DNA from: Casuarius casuarius
Lineage: Eukaryota; Chordata; Aves; Casuariiformes; Casuariidae
NCBI GenBank assembly: GCA_003342895.1
Contig: PTFA01000493.1
Coordinates: 196,928-260,927, forward strand
DNA length: 64,000 nucleotides
Reading direction: 5' to 3'
In this document: positions 24,020 to 38,387 of the stretch, in pieces
How the letters are laid out: every line of letters begins with the position of its first letter
How positions within the stretch are numbered: position 1 is the stretch's first letter
Translations under genes and position numbers: made by a program
The notes under the pieces: model-generated
The model's database searches: none
What the model was told of the DNA's origin: nothing
The model's input: the letters and a program-made list of their open reading frames with translations, nothing else

Positions 24020-25475
24020 ACNGCCTCCCACTTCCTGTGAGCCAAGCGTTCCTCCTTCCAACCCACTTGCTGCTATATATAATCTCGGTACTGTCTGCCT
24101 TTTTTGCAGTCCAATCTGGGAGTCATGCTTCCCAGAAATCCTGAGATTGCATTCAACATCATTAAGGTTCTTGTAAAAGTACAATTTGAATGCCTGTTCC
24201 TTGCTGTTTGCTTTCTGATCCTTTATAGGTCACAGGGTCACTTTTTAAGATTTATGTCTGTTGGCAGGAAAGGTTTTTTAGCTTTCTAATGCAAAGCAAG
24301 AATTTCATACATACGCTACTAACAGTAACAAGACTCACAATAAAATCCCGAGAGTTAGCAATCTAATCTAAACCATCCAAGATCTGATGTGGTCTCTATA
24401 CTTTCTCCTCCCAGCAGCTGTCATTCCATGTAACATTTGTGACAAACCAGAAAATAGAGAGTTGTATTTTCTGAATTCTCCTCTGCGAATATTGTGAGAC
24501 TCTTTCTCTGTTCAGTTTTGTATTGCTGCCTGCCTGAAGCCAAAGGGAGCTGCTAAGAAGCTGCTCATGATCTGAGGAGCAAAGGTAGAACAGTGACATA
24601 GATAAGTCATGATGGAAGGTGTTATTGTGGACATTATGGTCTATGTTGCAGAGGGTGAGCAAGGTTTGTAGGGAAGGATGTTACCTCTTCCTGCATACCT
24701 TGCTTCATAAATCAGACAGTCACCGATAGCTTCAAAGAAACTAAGATAACAATGGCTGGTTCCTTCCAGCAAAGGGTGAACCACTTCTCTCGAAGTTAAG
24801 GCTAGGAATCAGTGGAGGACTACAAATGTCAAAGATCCTAGCCAAGGGATAGAAACTGCATGAGCTGAAAGAGATACACAGGGATACAGAGGGATCCTGC
24901 AAGTGATGCAGGCTGTAATGGAGACAGAAACCAAGCCTGGATTTCTTTAAATCCAGTACAGGATCCCAAGAACAAGCAGCGCTTTTTTATTTTTTCCTTT
25001 TCCAGGAATGTCTGAGTCTCAAAGGTACAATGCTGATTTGGAAGAAAAGCTGGCATTTACAGAACTACACTAATCAACTGCATGGAGTCCCCTAAGCCCT
25101 CTATTCCCCAGCATTAAACTGGAATCTCCTTCTCTGATCACCTGGTCAGTTAGCCTATTGTCGTTTAATTTTGTCATGAACAAAAAGGTTTCTTAGAAAG
25201 GGATTGATTACCTATGAGACATCCTCCTTTGTTTACAACAGAGTTGGGAAAAGTCTTGAAATCTGTGTTTTCTATAGTTTTTAGGATTGGAAATTCTCTT
25301 GTGATAAAAAGAGATTTTTAATGCAAGATTTTATGAAGTTACAAGTATAAGTAACCCAAGTGAAATGATAATGTTCTCTAGACAAGGAGCCTGTCTTTAT
25401 TTTCTAGGTTCATAAAAATAACAGTCAGCCTCTGCATGTCACATGTATCATTAGGAAAATCAGTCTATCTGTCTC

Positions 25476-25529
25476 CTTGTTCAAATAAACTAACTTGCTC
25501 AAGTAAACCAGCTTGTTCAAGTAAACTAA
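25476..25529 (+). repeat. 18-base minisatellite, three copies
   Basis: Unit CTTGTTCAAATAAACTAA at 25476-25493, CTTGCTCAAGTAAACCAG at 25494-25511 and CTTGTTCAAGTAAACTAA at 25512-25529. The copies differ at one to four positions and are exactly contiguous. Confidence 0.9.
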
Positions 25530-25671
25530 GGAAATTTCCCTTCTGCTGCCTGCTTCCTCCCCACTTTCAATGAAGAGTTAACCTACCAGCTAGTCAACAA
25601 GAGGCAAAAACACACAAAAATCTGATTGTACGATACTGGGGTAATAATGGTTTGTAGCACAGCCCCCTCAT

Positions 25672-25685
25672 CTATTACGTAATAG
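25672..25685. promoter_or_regulatory. Perfect palindrome with PAR-bZIP/NFIL3 site
   Basis: CTATTACGTAATAG is a perfect 14-base palindrome. Its centre ATTACGTAAT fits the RTTAYGTAAY consensus bound by DBP, TEF, HLF and NFIL3. Motif only. Confidence 0.35.
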
Positions 25686-26660
25686 TAAAGTTAATTTCTC
25701 TAGGAATTTAGCCCTGAAGAGAGGTCTGNCATCAGGTATAAACTCTGCTTATTGATTTCGGCATGGGTCGCAGCCACTTCNGGAATGAAACAAGGCAGCT
25801 TTTCAACAGCACACAGCGTATCACATACCGGTGAAGGACAAATGTTGTCTCTCTTTAGCAAATTCATGTGTGACTGGGATTCAGTGCACATGATCAACTG
25901 GTTGTATTGTCGAATTTCCCAGGCCAAACTAGGAACATCAATCCATCGCTTGCCAGGACAGAAACAAAAAAGAAAGAACTTAATTAGCTGGAACAGGAGG
26001 GGGAGCTTAGGTGAACGGTTCCTAGGTGAACCAGACTTGGCAGCTCCATGACACGATGCTTCTACATGCATCTTCTCATCGCACTGACACCCAGGTTACA
26101 AACAGCTTCTGATTTGCTCTGAGCTGTTACTGGTGTGTCTTCTCCACAATTCCTGCTTTCCTGGTCTGGCATATCTCTAGGGTTACTCTTACTTGCATCT
26201 ACTGATGGACCTGTCCGGCTTTTTTTTCAGCCTCTGTCATGCTGTATCTGAGCCTTTGGGCTTTTCACAGAGACTCTTATTTTGTTATTACCCAACCTTT
26301 TAACCTAAGACCCTGTTCTCTCCTGGTGTGTATTCCACAATCTTTGTGCCCCCAAATCTGCGTCACAGAACGAACGAGCCCATCTNGGCAGATCCAGATA
26401 GCTGTCCATTCAATCCCAGCCCTGGACAAAGACATATGCAGAGGGTTGAATTTTACTCAGAATGACTGCTATTATAGACATTAAATACTGGGCTGATGAG
26501 TGCACTACTGAAAAAAATGGCAAAGAAGGGGAAGATATAGACAACCGGGTATACTTCCTTGTATGGTTTCAGCATAATAATATATTGTACTTACCTCGAG
26601 TTTTTCATATGAATTACTCAATTAACATTGATGCTTTTATGAGTAAAAATGTAGAACAAA

Positions 26661-26744
26661 TGCTTTTTATTAATGGGGAAACTGAATTGTAGACCTGGAA
26701 AATGTCTTACTCAGCATTATGTAGCAAAGCTAGGGCAGCATGAG
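26661..26744 (-). repeat. MIR-like relic, minus strand
   Basis: Plus-strand text ATGGGGAAACTGAATTGTAGA, then AATGTCTTACTCAG, then TAGCAAAGCTAGGGCAG. It follows the reversed MIR order (GAGGAAACTGAGGCACAGAGA, GTGACTTGCCCAAGG, AGCTAGTAAGTGGCAGAGCTGGG). Confidence 0.6.
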
Positions 26745-28280
26745 CACCATGAGTGACCATTCATAAGAGTGGTCTCAAGCTCCTACTCAAAGAATTAGAC
26801 TTGAACTCTTTAAAACAGCCAAATGAACCCTATCAAACTAGAGGTGGAACCAAACATCCCGGAGAGCAAGGGCCAGAGTCTTCTACATTTAAGCAAACTG
26901 GAGCATCTGCTGCATGGAGCAGAGCTGATTATGCCTTGTTATACAAAATGTGGGTGATAGCTCGAATGAATACATCCAAAAATCAAAAAAAGTATCATCT
27001 CTCAATGGTTCTTCCCTGCTAATCCATTCACCCTCAAGTGACCCAAATTTTTTGCTGTGTAGCTTTCCTCAGTCTCTCAGACAGCTTGTGACCTTCTTAT
27101 TCCTCCTCCTTTGGTTTTGGAAACGTCACTGTCTATATTTTAAGATGCCTTAAAAACAACTTCCCTTTTTATACTGCCTTCTATACAGTTTTCCATCCCT
27201 TTCTTATTGCTTAGCAGTTTAGAAATATTTCCATTACTAAGAAAAATTGTCTAGGTTAAATCGCAGCATAACTTTTGTTTTTTTAAGAACAATATTCATG
27301 AATTCAGAGAGAGAGGAAAAAAAGAGGAGATTTGGTCTTCTGAAATTCTCACCATATAGAAATTCTTATCATTTCAGCAGAACCTTAATAAATATCTGCA
27401 TACTAAAGTTTCTGTTTACTGGAGTTTGTGAAACAGGGCATGAACAGGTTTGTGTTTATGCAACATGCTTGCGGTATGAAGGCTCGCTATAGTAAACGCA
27501 GTACCTTGCAGACTGGGAGCAGGACGAGGCGAGGGGCAGCAGGCTGCTGGGGCCTGTGTTTCATAGGCTACCGGTTCGGCTTGCCTGAAAGCTCATCCTG
27601 AACTGGCTTCCAGGCGTGAGCTTAGCTCCAGCCTCCTAAGCTGCCAGTCAGGCAGTTGCACAGCACCTGGCTTCTCCTCTGCCTGGCGCTGGTCCCGCTT
27701 TGCAGGTTCAAAGTCCGGCTTTGGTTGCTCAAGGTCGATGCTGTGAGCTACAGGCCACAGGTGGGCTTGCTACTGACCCAGCGTGCTTTCACGTGGCTAC
27801 CCAGAGTCTTGGGTCCCCTTCAATGGCAGGGGTAACATGCACCGAAGGCTGGCTCTGTGTATAGTGCAGAGACAGCCTGTTGCATTGAAATATCTCATGA
27901 TGCAACGGGATGACAACTGCTAAAAGCAATAATATAACCAGTTGATCTGTCAAAATGGTAAGTTTGGCTCCTTGTGGTATTACGAGCTATGCAGGCCTCT
28001 CAGATGTCTTCTACCCCACCAAATGTCAATTCGCCAGCTATGCTTGCATTATAAAGCTACAAAATGGGAGAGAAGCACTAGNATTATGCTATAAAATGTG
28101 AATGATCCAGTCCAGGCTGTGTGAGAACGAACTGGAAGTCATTTCATCGGCTTAGGCCCCAAGACTTGGGCAGTCTTGAGCTATGAAATAATGGAACCAT
28201 AGTCACCTTCAAATACAAAAGCGCAGTTTAGTGACCAGGAGGAGGAGGGGGAGGGGGAGAGAGCGACGAGTGCTTTTAAC

Positions 28281-28380
28281 TCAGAACTGCTGTTCGGATG
28301 CTGACTCTGCCAGTTCCTCAGTGCATGACTGGGAATGAATCACTTCATTCTGTGTGCCACTTACCCCCATGCAAAGGGCA
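28281..28380 (+). repeat. MIR-like relic
   Basis: CTGACTCTGCCAGTTCCT, then GACTGGGAATGAATCACTTC, then TCTGTGTGCCAC. These match MIR blocks CTCTGCCACT, GACCTTGGGCAAGTCACTT and TCTGTGCCTCA in order. Diverged. Confidence 0.45.
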
Positions 28381-29050
28381 AGCATGAGGTCTCTGTTCTC
28401 AAAATAGGAAGAAGCTGCAATGCCCTTGTGATTCACTGCAGGTGATCTGTAGCCTCATATGCTCAATGACAGCAAATCCAGCACAAAGGAAGCTGAAGCC
28501 TATAGGCAGAAAGGGCTANAGGGGAGGAGGCGGCGGCGGCACAGTATTAATTAACTGATGGTGAAAGTGATTGCGATGGATTATCTGACAAAAAACAGTC
28601 CTGAAGAACTTCCCTTTCCATTTAAAAGGAAAATAAAAAACAGAGGTGCCAATTTAGAGGGAGATTCTGCAAACTGGAACAGACCAGGTGCTTGCTACAG
28701 GGTAGAGCAATAAGGGTGCCAGATAGAAAGGAACTGGATAAGAAGGATTGTGAACATATTTACAGCCATCTGGCACCCTCTAATTATCCAAATGACGAGG
28801 CTGCCTGAGTGCTCACCAAAATGTGGAGAGTGAGGGAAGGAAGGAGTTTGTTTGGGCAGAGGATCTTGAGTGCTTCATGCTTTCAACGTATGTTTTTTGG
28901 AAATGTTTTATATCACTTACGAGATTATTTATATTACTGGAGATGCAGGAAAATTATACCAGAAGGAAATGGAGGGGCTATTCCTCTGGAGTTTTCCTTC
29001 CAGGTTTCCAAAAATCAAGCCATAGGAAAGAAAAGATATGTCTTCTCAGG

Positions 29051-29140
29051 AGACAGCATAGTCCAGGATGGAGTACCAGATGAAGAATCAGGAAAGCTTG
29101 ATTTGTTCTTGTCTATGCCACCGATATGTTGCTAGTTTTA
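29051..29140 (+). repeat. MIR/CORE-SINE-like relic, 5' part
   Basis: GACAGCATAGTCCAGGATGG, GTACCAGATGAAGAATCAGGA and then TATGCCACCGATATGTTGCT. They follow the CORE-SINE head (GCATAGTGG, GAATCAGGAGACCTGG, TGCCACTTACTAGCTG) in order. Confidence 0.5.
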
Positions 29141-32100
29141 TCTGGAGTCTTGCAACTTTTAGTGGATTTCTGGGAAAATCTACAACGTCTGGAACCACGT
29201 TATAAAAAAAAAATCCCAGGTTTCAGTTCTAAGCGACAATTAAGTTTCTAATATGTGGAACTACAGAGTAAACATTTCAAAACAAGGCCATGATGCTTAC
29301 TCATAAAGTAAAAAGGAAAATAAAAAGGTAATGCTTTTGAGCACCAGTATTATGCTTTTATGGGCCTTATTCATGATTTTTGAATGTCTAGATTCACCAG
29401 CATTACAGTTGTGTTAGTTGTGTTCTGGCTTTATTGCTGTCCAGCTGTGAGAACATAGATAAGAGCCTTCAGCTCAATTATTTCATATTCAGAATCTTTC
29501 CTACCTGTTGAGAGTACTAATTTATCAAACCTGCTCTGCAGAAATGTGAGCAGCAGTACAGTTCTTATTCTGCAATTACAGTANGTGTACATCCCTTCAC
29601 CTGACAGGAAGTCAACAATAAAAAGAGATTGTTTCATGTGAATTCTTGAATGTTTTTTTCTTCTTTTCGAAGACATCATAAAGTCAAATACTATAGCGAG
29701 ATTTTTTAAAGGCTGAATAATTTTATGNCCACTAATAACATGTGCNGTTACACCTTTTAAGAGAAGAGTAATCGAATGTCATGCTTCAGGGCATTAACTG
29801 ATGTTGATGCAAGTGTCAAAATGAGCTCTTTCTTTTATTCCTCTGTCAGGAACTAAATGGTACTGGGCTGGCTGGTGTCATAGTCTCATTCAGTTGGGAA
29901 TTAGACTTTGCTGCACAAATTATTTGTTCTAGCAAGGTAAAAAGCAAAGTCCTGGACTTAAAATTTGACATCTGTAGTTGTTCACATATCACAGTAGATA
30001 CCAAACTAGAAGCCATACCTTCTAAACAATGTGGAGCTTGCTTTCGTGATAATGAGAAAACTGCACCCTACCCATAGCACAGCATTAGACCACGTTAAAC
30101 CAGCACAGTGGTTTCCCTGTCAGCAGCATTGTACTGTCATGGAAAGCTCAAAAGCTTCTGCTGCTGCTCCTTGAGATAAGACTCACTGAAATGAACAAGA
30201 ATGTGATTTTAGCCATTTGTAAACAAATGTAGAAACAAGAATTAAATTAGAGTCCAATATCCAGCATAGAAATAAAACATGGTCAGTAGCTACATAGGGC
30301 TAAATTGCTCTAATAGGGAAGAACAGGCCTGAAGAATGCATGTTACAGTCAGGAAGAAAGCCATTTACTTTGGCAAGAAAACCAGAGATCATGTTCAAAT
30401 TTTTTGAATGAGATGTCAAACCCAGGCTTTGATGTGCTTCTGATCATTAAACTTTCTGTGGTACCTACTGTAAGAATAGGCATAACAAATTCTGTGTTCT
30501 GCCAGGGTCAGATCACTGGTTTTTTGCATTTTCTATCTTTGACTTCTTCCTATACTTAAAGAAACTACTTGTCACTTTTCTGCTAGGTGCTTTTCACATT
30601 CCTAGTGAGCCATAAGAGCTTCTGTAGAACATTTCACTTCTCAGAGACTGCTCCCTGTCATTACATCCATTTCTGCTGGATTTCTCATTTTTTTCAGTAT
30701 ATTTGCATAGTTTGAATAAGTCCTTGGGTGCTGCAATTCAGGTATGTTGTTTTGTTTCCTGCCCTTTCTGTTTCAGTTCCATTTTTGTCTTCTGGCAACT
30801 TTGCCACCTTCTTTTTTTTTTTTTTTTGGTCATTTATGGGATGCTGCCAGAAATGCTGAGCCAAAGCATTTCTATTTCCTCAATTTTGACTTGATCTTTT
30901 TCCCTGTTAAAAAATAATCCTTTTCATTCTTCATTCATGAATTCTTCATTCATCCNAACTTTCTGTCCCATCGGTAGGTTTTGGTATGTTATTTCACACA
31001 GAAAATATCAGATATAATTAGATTACATTACCTTCTTTCGCTATGATGCCGCCTTAGTAATTGATACTTGTTAAGCTGTAATGTACCAACATTTCTGGGT
31101 AACAAGCTGATCAATATTATCTCACTATGTCTACAAGTTCCTGCTGATATGTCTGCATCTACATGTTGCCTCTTTTTTTACACTCATATTGCAAGCCTTT
31201 TCATTCTCTGTCTATACAATACTGCCCAGAAAGGATCTGGTTTACAATCACAGTTTCCAAGCGCCGTGGTAACATAAAGAGTAGACGAGAATTTCTTGTG
31301 GCGACTGATTATGGTTCAGCCAAAACAGAAATGTCAACCTCTCTCCTTCGGTACTAGAAAGAGCAACTTAAGATGCAGGCCCAGGTTCCCCGATGATACG
31401 CTTCCCTCTCCTGACCCTTTCAGATCTTCGAATGAAAAGAAGTAACTGTGTACAAAGTAATGTTACAATCCAAACTTGTTTGTAAGAGAGAATTGGGCAA
31501 AGTTATTTTACGCTAAAAATTTTCTCAGTCTGAAGTCCGTCCTTTGCCTTCTAGGCAAGTTAGATGAATTTATTTTAGTGAGGAAAACTTTGCCACCAAC
31601 ATGACTTTGCTCTTTACCCTTTCCGCGTGAAGTTTAGTGGAGGGTGGATGAAAAGTTGTCTTGCTCTGCCCTCTTATGATGGTATCATATTTCCAGCTGT
31701 TTTTTGTTAATATGCCCTGTCTGCAGCTAGGAGACAGGCTTTTAAGTAAAAATATATAATAGGTATATAGCTTTCAGGGTCTAAGTGACTATATTTAACA
31801 GTATTGGTTTTGAACATTGTGATACACATTTTTGTCTCTCTTCAGTTATATCTTTTCCTCATTTTATCAACTTTTTAATGAAGTATTTGAATGTTCTGGA
31901 GTTCAATTTATGAGGAAAAAGGAAAAATCTGGCCAACAGTGTGTCTATGTTGTAAAAAACGAAGTATTCCAAACATTCCAGGTGACACCTGAGTAAGGTT
32001 AAGTCCCCACAGCATCAAACAGCAGAGGTCCTATAAACCTGGGCCCAGTGCCAAATGCATGCATCCAGACCCAAACTGGCTCACTCTATCCTATTGTGTT

Positions 32101-35100
32101 CTACACTTCAGTGCTCATCTTAGCACAGGCCAAGACATCTCTGTCTATCTACGCTCACCTGTAAGGGCATGCACTAAGTTTGATTGCAAATATTTGCAAA
32201 CAATCTGGGTTTAGATAAATTAAATTATGTATATTGTTCTTACAAATAAAATGCTCTAGAATAACATTAGGCTCTGGAGAATAAAGATAGGTTACAAATC
32301 TGAAAACATGATGAAATAGTAAGGAGAAACTCTGCAACTTCTGACATGCCCCTTATCTGCCCCTTATTCGTAGAACCCAGAATGTCATGTCCAGTACGTA
32401 TACTCCTATCAGTTTCAAACTCTGGTATAAAAAAGGGCATTCCATGATGCTATTTAGAGTTCATATACTCATCAGAGAGATTGCAGAAGACAGTGGAGCT
32501 CTTGCAGCACTGTGCTACCATCCCAAGGTGGTCCATTTCTCATTGTCCGTGCACACAAAACCAGGAATACATGCAGTCAATCCATTGTGCAAAAACATCA
32601 GGGGCCAAAGGAAATGGTTGCAGCATGACTTCAGGCCTGGAATCTTATTATGAGAATGCCTAACTATATTAACTGAAATGGAAAGCCTATTCACATGAGA
32701 CACAAAAGAGTGTACGCGAATGTGTGTGTGGCAACACTTGTGTTGCAATTGTCATTCCCACTTACTGTTTTTAACCTATAATTTTCCTGTTTAATTCAAC
32801 TCAGCAGTCGATGATTATTTTAAATTTTGACCCACAGTCTAGCATTTCCACATGTTTTCTGTGGCTCCTTCTTCAGGCATGTTGAAATACTTCAGGGATG
32901 CTGGGGTACTAGTATGCATTTAAAATACACCCTGGATACCTGTTTGTCAGCACTGAACCATTTATCTGTCATTCTCAAAATGAAAAAACCCACGCACCAA
33001 CAACACAAATATCACACCATGCTTACAAAGTTAGAAGAGTTTTCCTCATCCATTTCTGTTTTCCTTCTCCCTCCTACTTTTCATCGTCTTTTGCATTTTC
33101 TAGGCCCAGCCAGAACTGTCACTTTGAGTGACATCCAATCTATTCTGTTGGTATAGGGAACCTTGATTTTTTGAATAACCTAATAGTGATAATGAAAATA
33201 TACAATGTTTCCAGGACTGTGAATAAGTGACTTTCAAGTTCATTAAACATATATTTTTTGAAATGTTTGTGTTTAACATAAGTTTGAAAGTNACCTATTC
33301 ACAGGTGTGAACATGTTTTGTGTGTCTTGCGTGGGGTCAAAATGCACCTGCTTCCTGAGGTTTGACTTGAGGGAAGTGAGCAATAACTACTTTCGATTAC
33401 ATTTCCTGTCTGCCCAGAAGCAGGAAGAACAAGTGAGCACTTTCGCAAAACAGATTATAATCTCAGTACTGGGAGCTCCTCCTGACAGGAACGATCTTTC
33501 TTAACTGGTTGGAAAGCATCCAGCAGATTTCACATTCTTAAACAACAATAAATGAAAACAACGTCTCAAAATCCAGAACCAGTTTTACTGAGTGGTAAAT
33601 GTGAAACATACTCTTTTACCATGCCAAAGTTTGTTTCTGCCGTTGAACCTACAGGAAACACACTCAGATATAACGAAGATATGCATCAGGGTAAAATAAC
33701 AGAGTTGGTGGCTAGGTGGAAAGCAAAGAGATGTTGCTGATGGTATGGCAGTTCTCAGTTATGTTCATGCAGTCTTTGACACACTGTCCAGGGTAATGTA
33801 TGCATTCACATGTGACCAGTGTTATCCCAGACTTCATGAGCCTTGCATACTTACAAATATCTTTTACATCTATGTAATAATTTTATTATCAAAATTACTC
33901 CATAGAAAGTAAACCCAAACACACCTAGGATTCCAAATTTCTAGCAGTACATTCAGCCTCAAAAGTTCAAAAACNATGAGCCAGGTTCCAAAAAAATATG
34001 ATTTTTTTTAAAAAGTCTTTATCTTTTTTTGTTAGAATGTTTTTTGCCTTCTGTGCAAAATGAGTGTGCAAGAATCTCCTAGAATCATGTTCTTGCCTTA
34101 AAGTTTAAAGGGTTTGATGGATCTGTTTTTTAAATTACAGCTGAAATTCTCCTATATTCACATGACTACAGGTGGTGTGATTTTTAGATGACAATTAGTA
34201 CAATATTCATAATACTATTGTGAAAGCTGGCAACACTCATTTTGATATGCCACTTCCCCAAAAGCCCATAAAAACAGATGGACTTTGCGACATGCCTGGC
34301 AAGTTAATTAAATCTGGATGCTAGTGGACAAAGGAGAAAGAGCGAGCCAGATTCAAGGATACCTCCTGGAAAATGTTTCTTCCTGNTCGCCACAGACACA
34401 GGGCCAGGGGNTGCATGGGCCGTACCAACTTACTGAGTATCTCCAGAGTACATTTGCTGATCTTAAAGACATAGTCAATGAAAATGTGTTTGTTTACTGC
34501 CACAGACTGCTGTAGGAATGGTTGGCTCAATTGGATTTGTGCCAAATGCTCACATCGAAGGCGCTTAGCTTGAAAAGAGCCTTGAACTTGAAGGAACTGG
34601 TATGTTTGTGGACCTCAACCTTACACTAACATCAGTTTTGCAGCTCAGCTGTTGACTACAACTGCAACTGGTGTTGACTGTTTACACATCCACTTTTTTG
34701 CACGCCCATTGAACATGAAAGCTATGACAGAAGAGGGAGGGAGAGGACGAGGGGTGACAGGGGGGTTGAGAAATGGAGCAGTCGTGCAGGATTCTACAAG
34801 AAGTTCATCACACTCAAGTGAACCAAACCATTTTTGACCAAGTTGTTTGAATCCCATTTGCAGGCTCCTTTGTTAAACAAACATGTTATTCTGTACTTCT
34901 AATAGCTGATGAAAGTGGGCTGTTTGTTGTTAAACAGCAGCTGCATCTCATTCCCAATGGCAAAAGCTGAAGTGATCCCTGCTTAGACTGGATCTATCAC
35001 TGTAACTGTTGTTTATAGGGATGATACTCCATTGTTCTGCATTTTGTGCGGACATTTCTACCCAGCAGAATGTGGGTGTGAAATACTTTATTTTGACCCA

Positions 35101-35588
35101 GTAAAGTTTTATATCCACTTTGCACAGCTGTAAATGACCAGACAAACAGAAAACCAACAGAGAATAAAGCTGCATATTGTAAAGCATTTGGAGATCACAG
35201 GCACTACATAAACATATACTGCAAAACCAAAAAAAAGCCACTGTCCTAGCATCAGAACTTTGTGAAAAAGCAAGTAAATTCAACGGCAATACAAGGAGAA
35301 AAGAAAACAAACCGGCTATGGCCTGCAGCCATACACCCCCAAACTGGGATTTCATTAGAGTTTACGAAATAAGCATGGTTGGTCCTGATCGGGAGGAGAA
35401 CAGGAAGCTGCCAAGGAACTCCCAGGTATGATGGGAAATAGTGTTGATGCTCAAAACCCCAGCCACCTAGAAAGACAGACTGATAGCTCAGTATGTGGTT
35501 ATAATCAACTGTATCATTTTTGCTGTATTAGAGGTCAAGGTGTGCTATCATTTTTGATAAATTCGCTTTATTGTACTTGGTTACCACT

Positions 35589-35640
35589 CATCATCTAGTC
35601 TAGCATCCTGCCTCCAGAATCAGTTATTGCTTAGTACTCC
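35589..35640 (+). repeat. Second relic of the sauropsid-type repeat
   Basis: TCATCTAGTCTAGCATCCTG followed by CCTCCAGAATCAG matches the CATCTAGTCCAGTATCCTGTCTCC part of the repeat seen at 19157-19260. Short fragment. Confidence 0.4.
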
Positions 35641-38387
35641 AAAGTAACACACAGTTCACTAGATGCATTATTTTTTGAAATACCATTCACAGACAAGGGA
35701 GAGGAGAAATACCTCCCAGAAACCAGCAGTCCCTAGGCATAAGATTTGATTATCTTATTTTAGCGTGCGCATTATGGCCCAGATTTTGAGCTGCAGCTGT
35801 GCTGTGCCTCAGGGACTGGCTCCCATCTAATTTAGAGCAATGGCAGGTTAGGAATTGTTACAATTACTATGGTACGATGTTACTCTAGCCACAGCTCCAC
35901 TTTCTGAATAATTAGTCCTTGCACCAGAAAGCTTAGAAAGGAGATGATGGGGAAGTGGCTATACATCACTTGGGAGACTCCATGGCAGGTAGAAATACAC
36001 CAGTGACTGAATCTGTTGAGACTACAGCTGCTTGAGGTAATTAGAGCAGCATAAAGCAGTTAGCTATAGGACCAGATCCACCAATGCAACATATAGAGGT
36101 TATTCTGGCCCAAAGGATGTAATTAATTATTATTATTATTGCTTGTATATTTAGGAAATCATCCTCTAAATTTAGTCAGTGTAATAGGATAAGAAAAGTG
36201 GTGGTCAGAAAACACGGTAAGGACCATTGTCTTGCATGGATGATGGTTAGACACATCATGATAAACAAAATACAAATGAACTGTGATAAGCCCAGCATAT
36301 TGGGATCAAATGAAAAACAAAAAAACAGAAAAAAACCACAGGAATCTCAGGTACTATACCAGTTCCCACCAGACAAGGCCTGTTTTTCTGCAGTTGTATA
36401 ACATCGGGAAACTAAGCAAGGGGGAAAGAAATTAAAACAGAACACCTTTGGAAAAAAAGTACTGCTATGAAGCTTTTGGACTAATAAAACAAAATTACAT
36501 TTGCAGAAGATTTAATAAGTACTTGAAAGACATCTGTAGAAAAAGCATTAGATTTTGCTACATTTACTATAAGGGCAGTGAGCAGGGTGTGTGGTTAGCA
36601 GGTAGGCTAGGTACACGTTTATAGGAGGCCAGCCCAAAAGGTCAGCCTTGTACTAACCCGAGAGAGGATAAAGGAATGACCCTGAGCAGGGCCTAGCAAC
36701 TCATCCTGTGAACTGCTAATAATGGAGAAAATATGCTCTTGACAGGAAAAGAAACAGAAAACTTGTACAAGTCACATTTAGAGAGTCCACAGAGTTGGGA
36801 GTAAAGTTTAACACACTTCCCTCCTCCCATACCCATACCATTTCCTATACCTTGACAGCATACTGTAACGTGTGCAAGCCACTGAGACCAATGGGACATT
36901 TCTTAGACAAAGGGAATCCATTAGATGTTCCTGGTTTGCTTTCTACATTTATCACAAAGTATACCCGGGAATTTTATGGGGTCCCCTTTAATACAGAACA
37001 GAACTGTGTTGCAAATAAAGCATCCCCACACCATCAGTGCATGAGTAATGTCCTGCATGATGCCAGGAAGAGCTCTTATCCTTTCAAGGGCAAGCTAAAT
37101 TAAACAGCAGTGCAAAAATTACAGTATTTTTTAGTCTTTTTTTCTACTTAAGCTATGAAATCCCAAAGGTAAATCATATCTAATATAGGCATCTTAAATA
37201 TTTTAGGCACCCANAGAAGAACAGAAAGATCAATATTGTTTACACTAGATTCTGCCTTCTCTCTTCCAGGTAGGGCTGAATTTTAGTTACCTAAGAGGCA
37301 AATTCTGATACAGCATTATACATTTACTATACGATCAAGATCATACTCCTGAAAATACTGTGCCAGTGGTCTCAGTGATATGTCAGACGTAAATATGAGA
37401 GANTGGCAACTAAATCTTTTGGACAGTTCATTTGGTAGCATGATTTCAGAAGGGAAGGCGAACTTTCTTTCTTTTTTTTTCTGTGAGAAATTTGGAGTAC
37501 TAATTTCACAAAGCTAATGCATACCAGACAATGTAGTACAAGATCCTCCAGGCTGTTACATGAATAAGGCCTTTCAAGCACTGCACACTGCCCCACTTGT
37601 TCCCTAAAGTAGTGCTTTCTGGTAGCTAACCTCTCAGCTGGCAAGAACAGAGGACGCTGGACCAAGTGCCATTTGTCTGTCAGCTTAAAAAAAGTAGAAC
37701 TGTCCTTACAGCTGTTCCTTTCTGCACTTCCTATTATGCACTTTCACTGCATCTGACAATATAGATGAAGACACATGATATTCTTTAAAATTAAAAAAAC
37801 CCAGACCTTGATGCTCTCAGCTGTCAGGGTCCCCCCTGAAAGCCAACTCTAANCAGCTCAGAGTTTTCAGGATCTGTCACATCTAGCCTCCACATTCTCA
37901 AAATCTTAACATGCTAAGAAGTCAATCTTTTACTTCTCCCCTGCCCTGAATAAATACTCCTGAAATGACTCAGGCAGGAATAAATGTTTTCAGAATGCAG
38001 CCTTCTGTTGTTGTTCCCTAATGAGGGGAAAAATAATGACCTCTTATTTATAAATCCTGGATGCTGTAAATATAGAGGTTATAGGTGAGGTATTGTACAA
38101 ATTATGTATATTTCCCTCTGAGAAACCTAATCATTTCTTATACCTTGAGTTCTTCAAATATCACTATAGACAGAAGCACGGTATTTACTTCACTCCATTC
38201 TCATCCTTAGAATACCAAGTTTAATTAAATGAATGTAGCTAAAAGCCCAGAACCTTCCAAAGTAAGACATTTTAAAGAGTTAATTAGGCTCCTTTACGGT
38301 TAGAAGATAGCTTGAGGATAATAAATCTGTGGTTCTTTCCTCCCCGAAATACAAAGCTCAGTATTGGTTAGACTTTCGTGTAGATAG

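Larger units (their letters stand above)
20631..25471. other. Intergenic, repeats only
   Basis: No gene recognised. It contains a compound TA/CA microsatellite, two MIR-like relics (21551-21680 and 23926-24019) and a possible hAT/MER5-type terminal fragment near 21845. Open frames are short and uninformative. Confidence 0.6.
25530..28800. other. Intergenic, no gene recognised
   Basis: Contains a palindromic PAR-bZIP/NFIL3-type site (25672-25685) and MIR-like relics (26661-26744 minus and 28281-28380 plus). A GC-richer patch lies around 27500-27720, and a short GGC run near 28528-28541. No protein similarity recognised. Confidence 0.6.
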
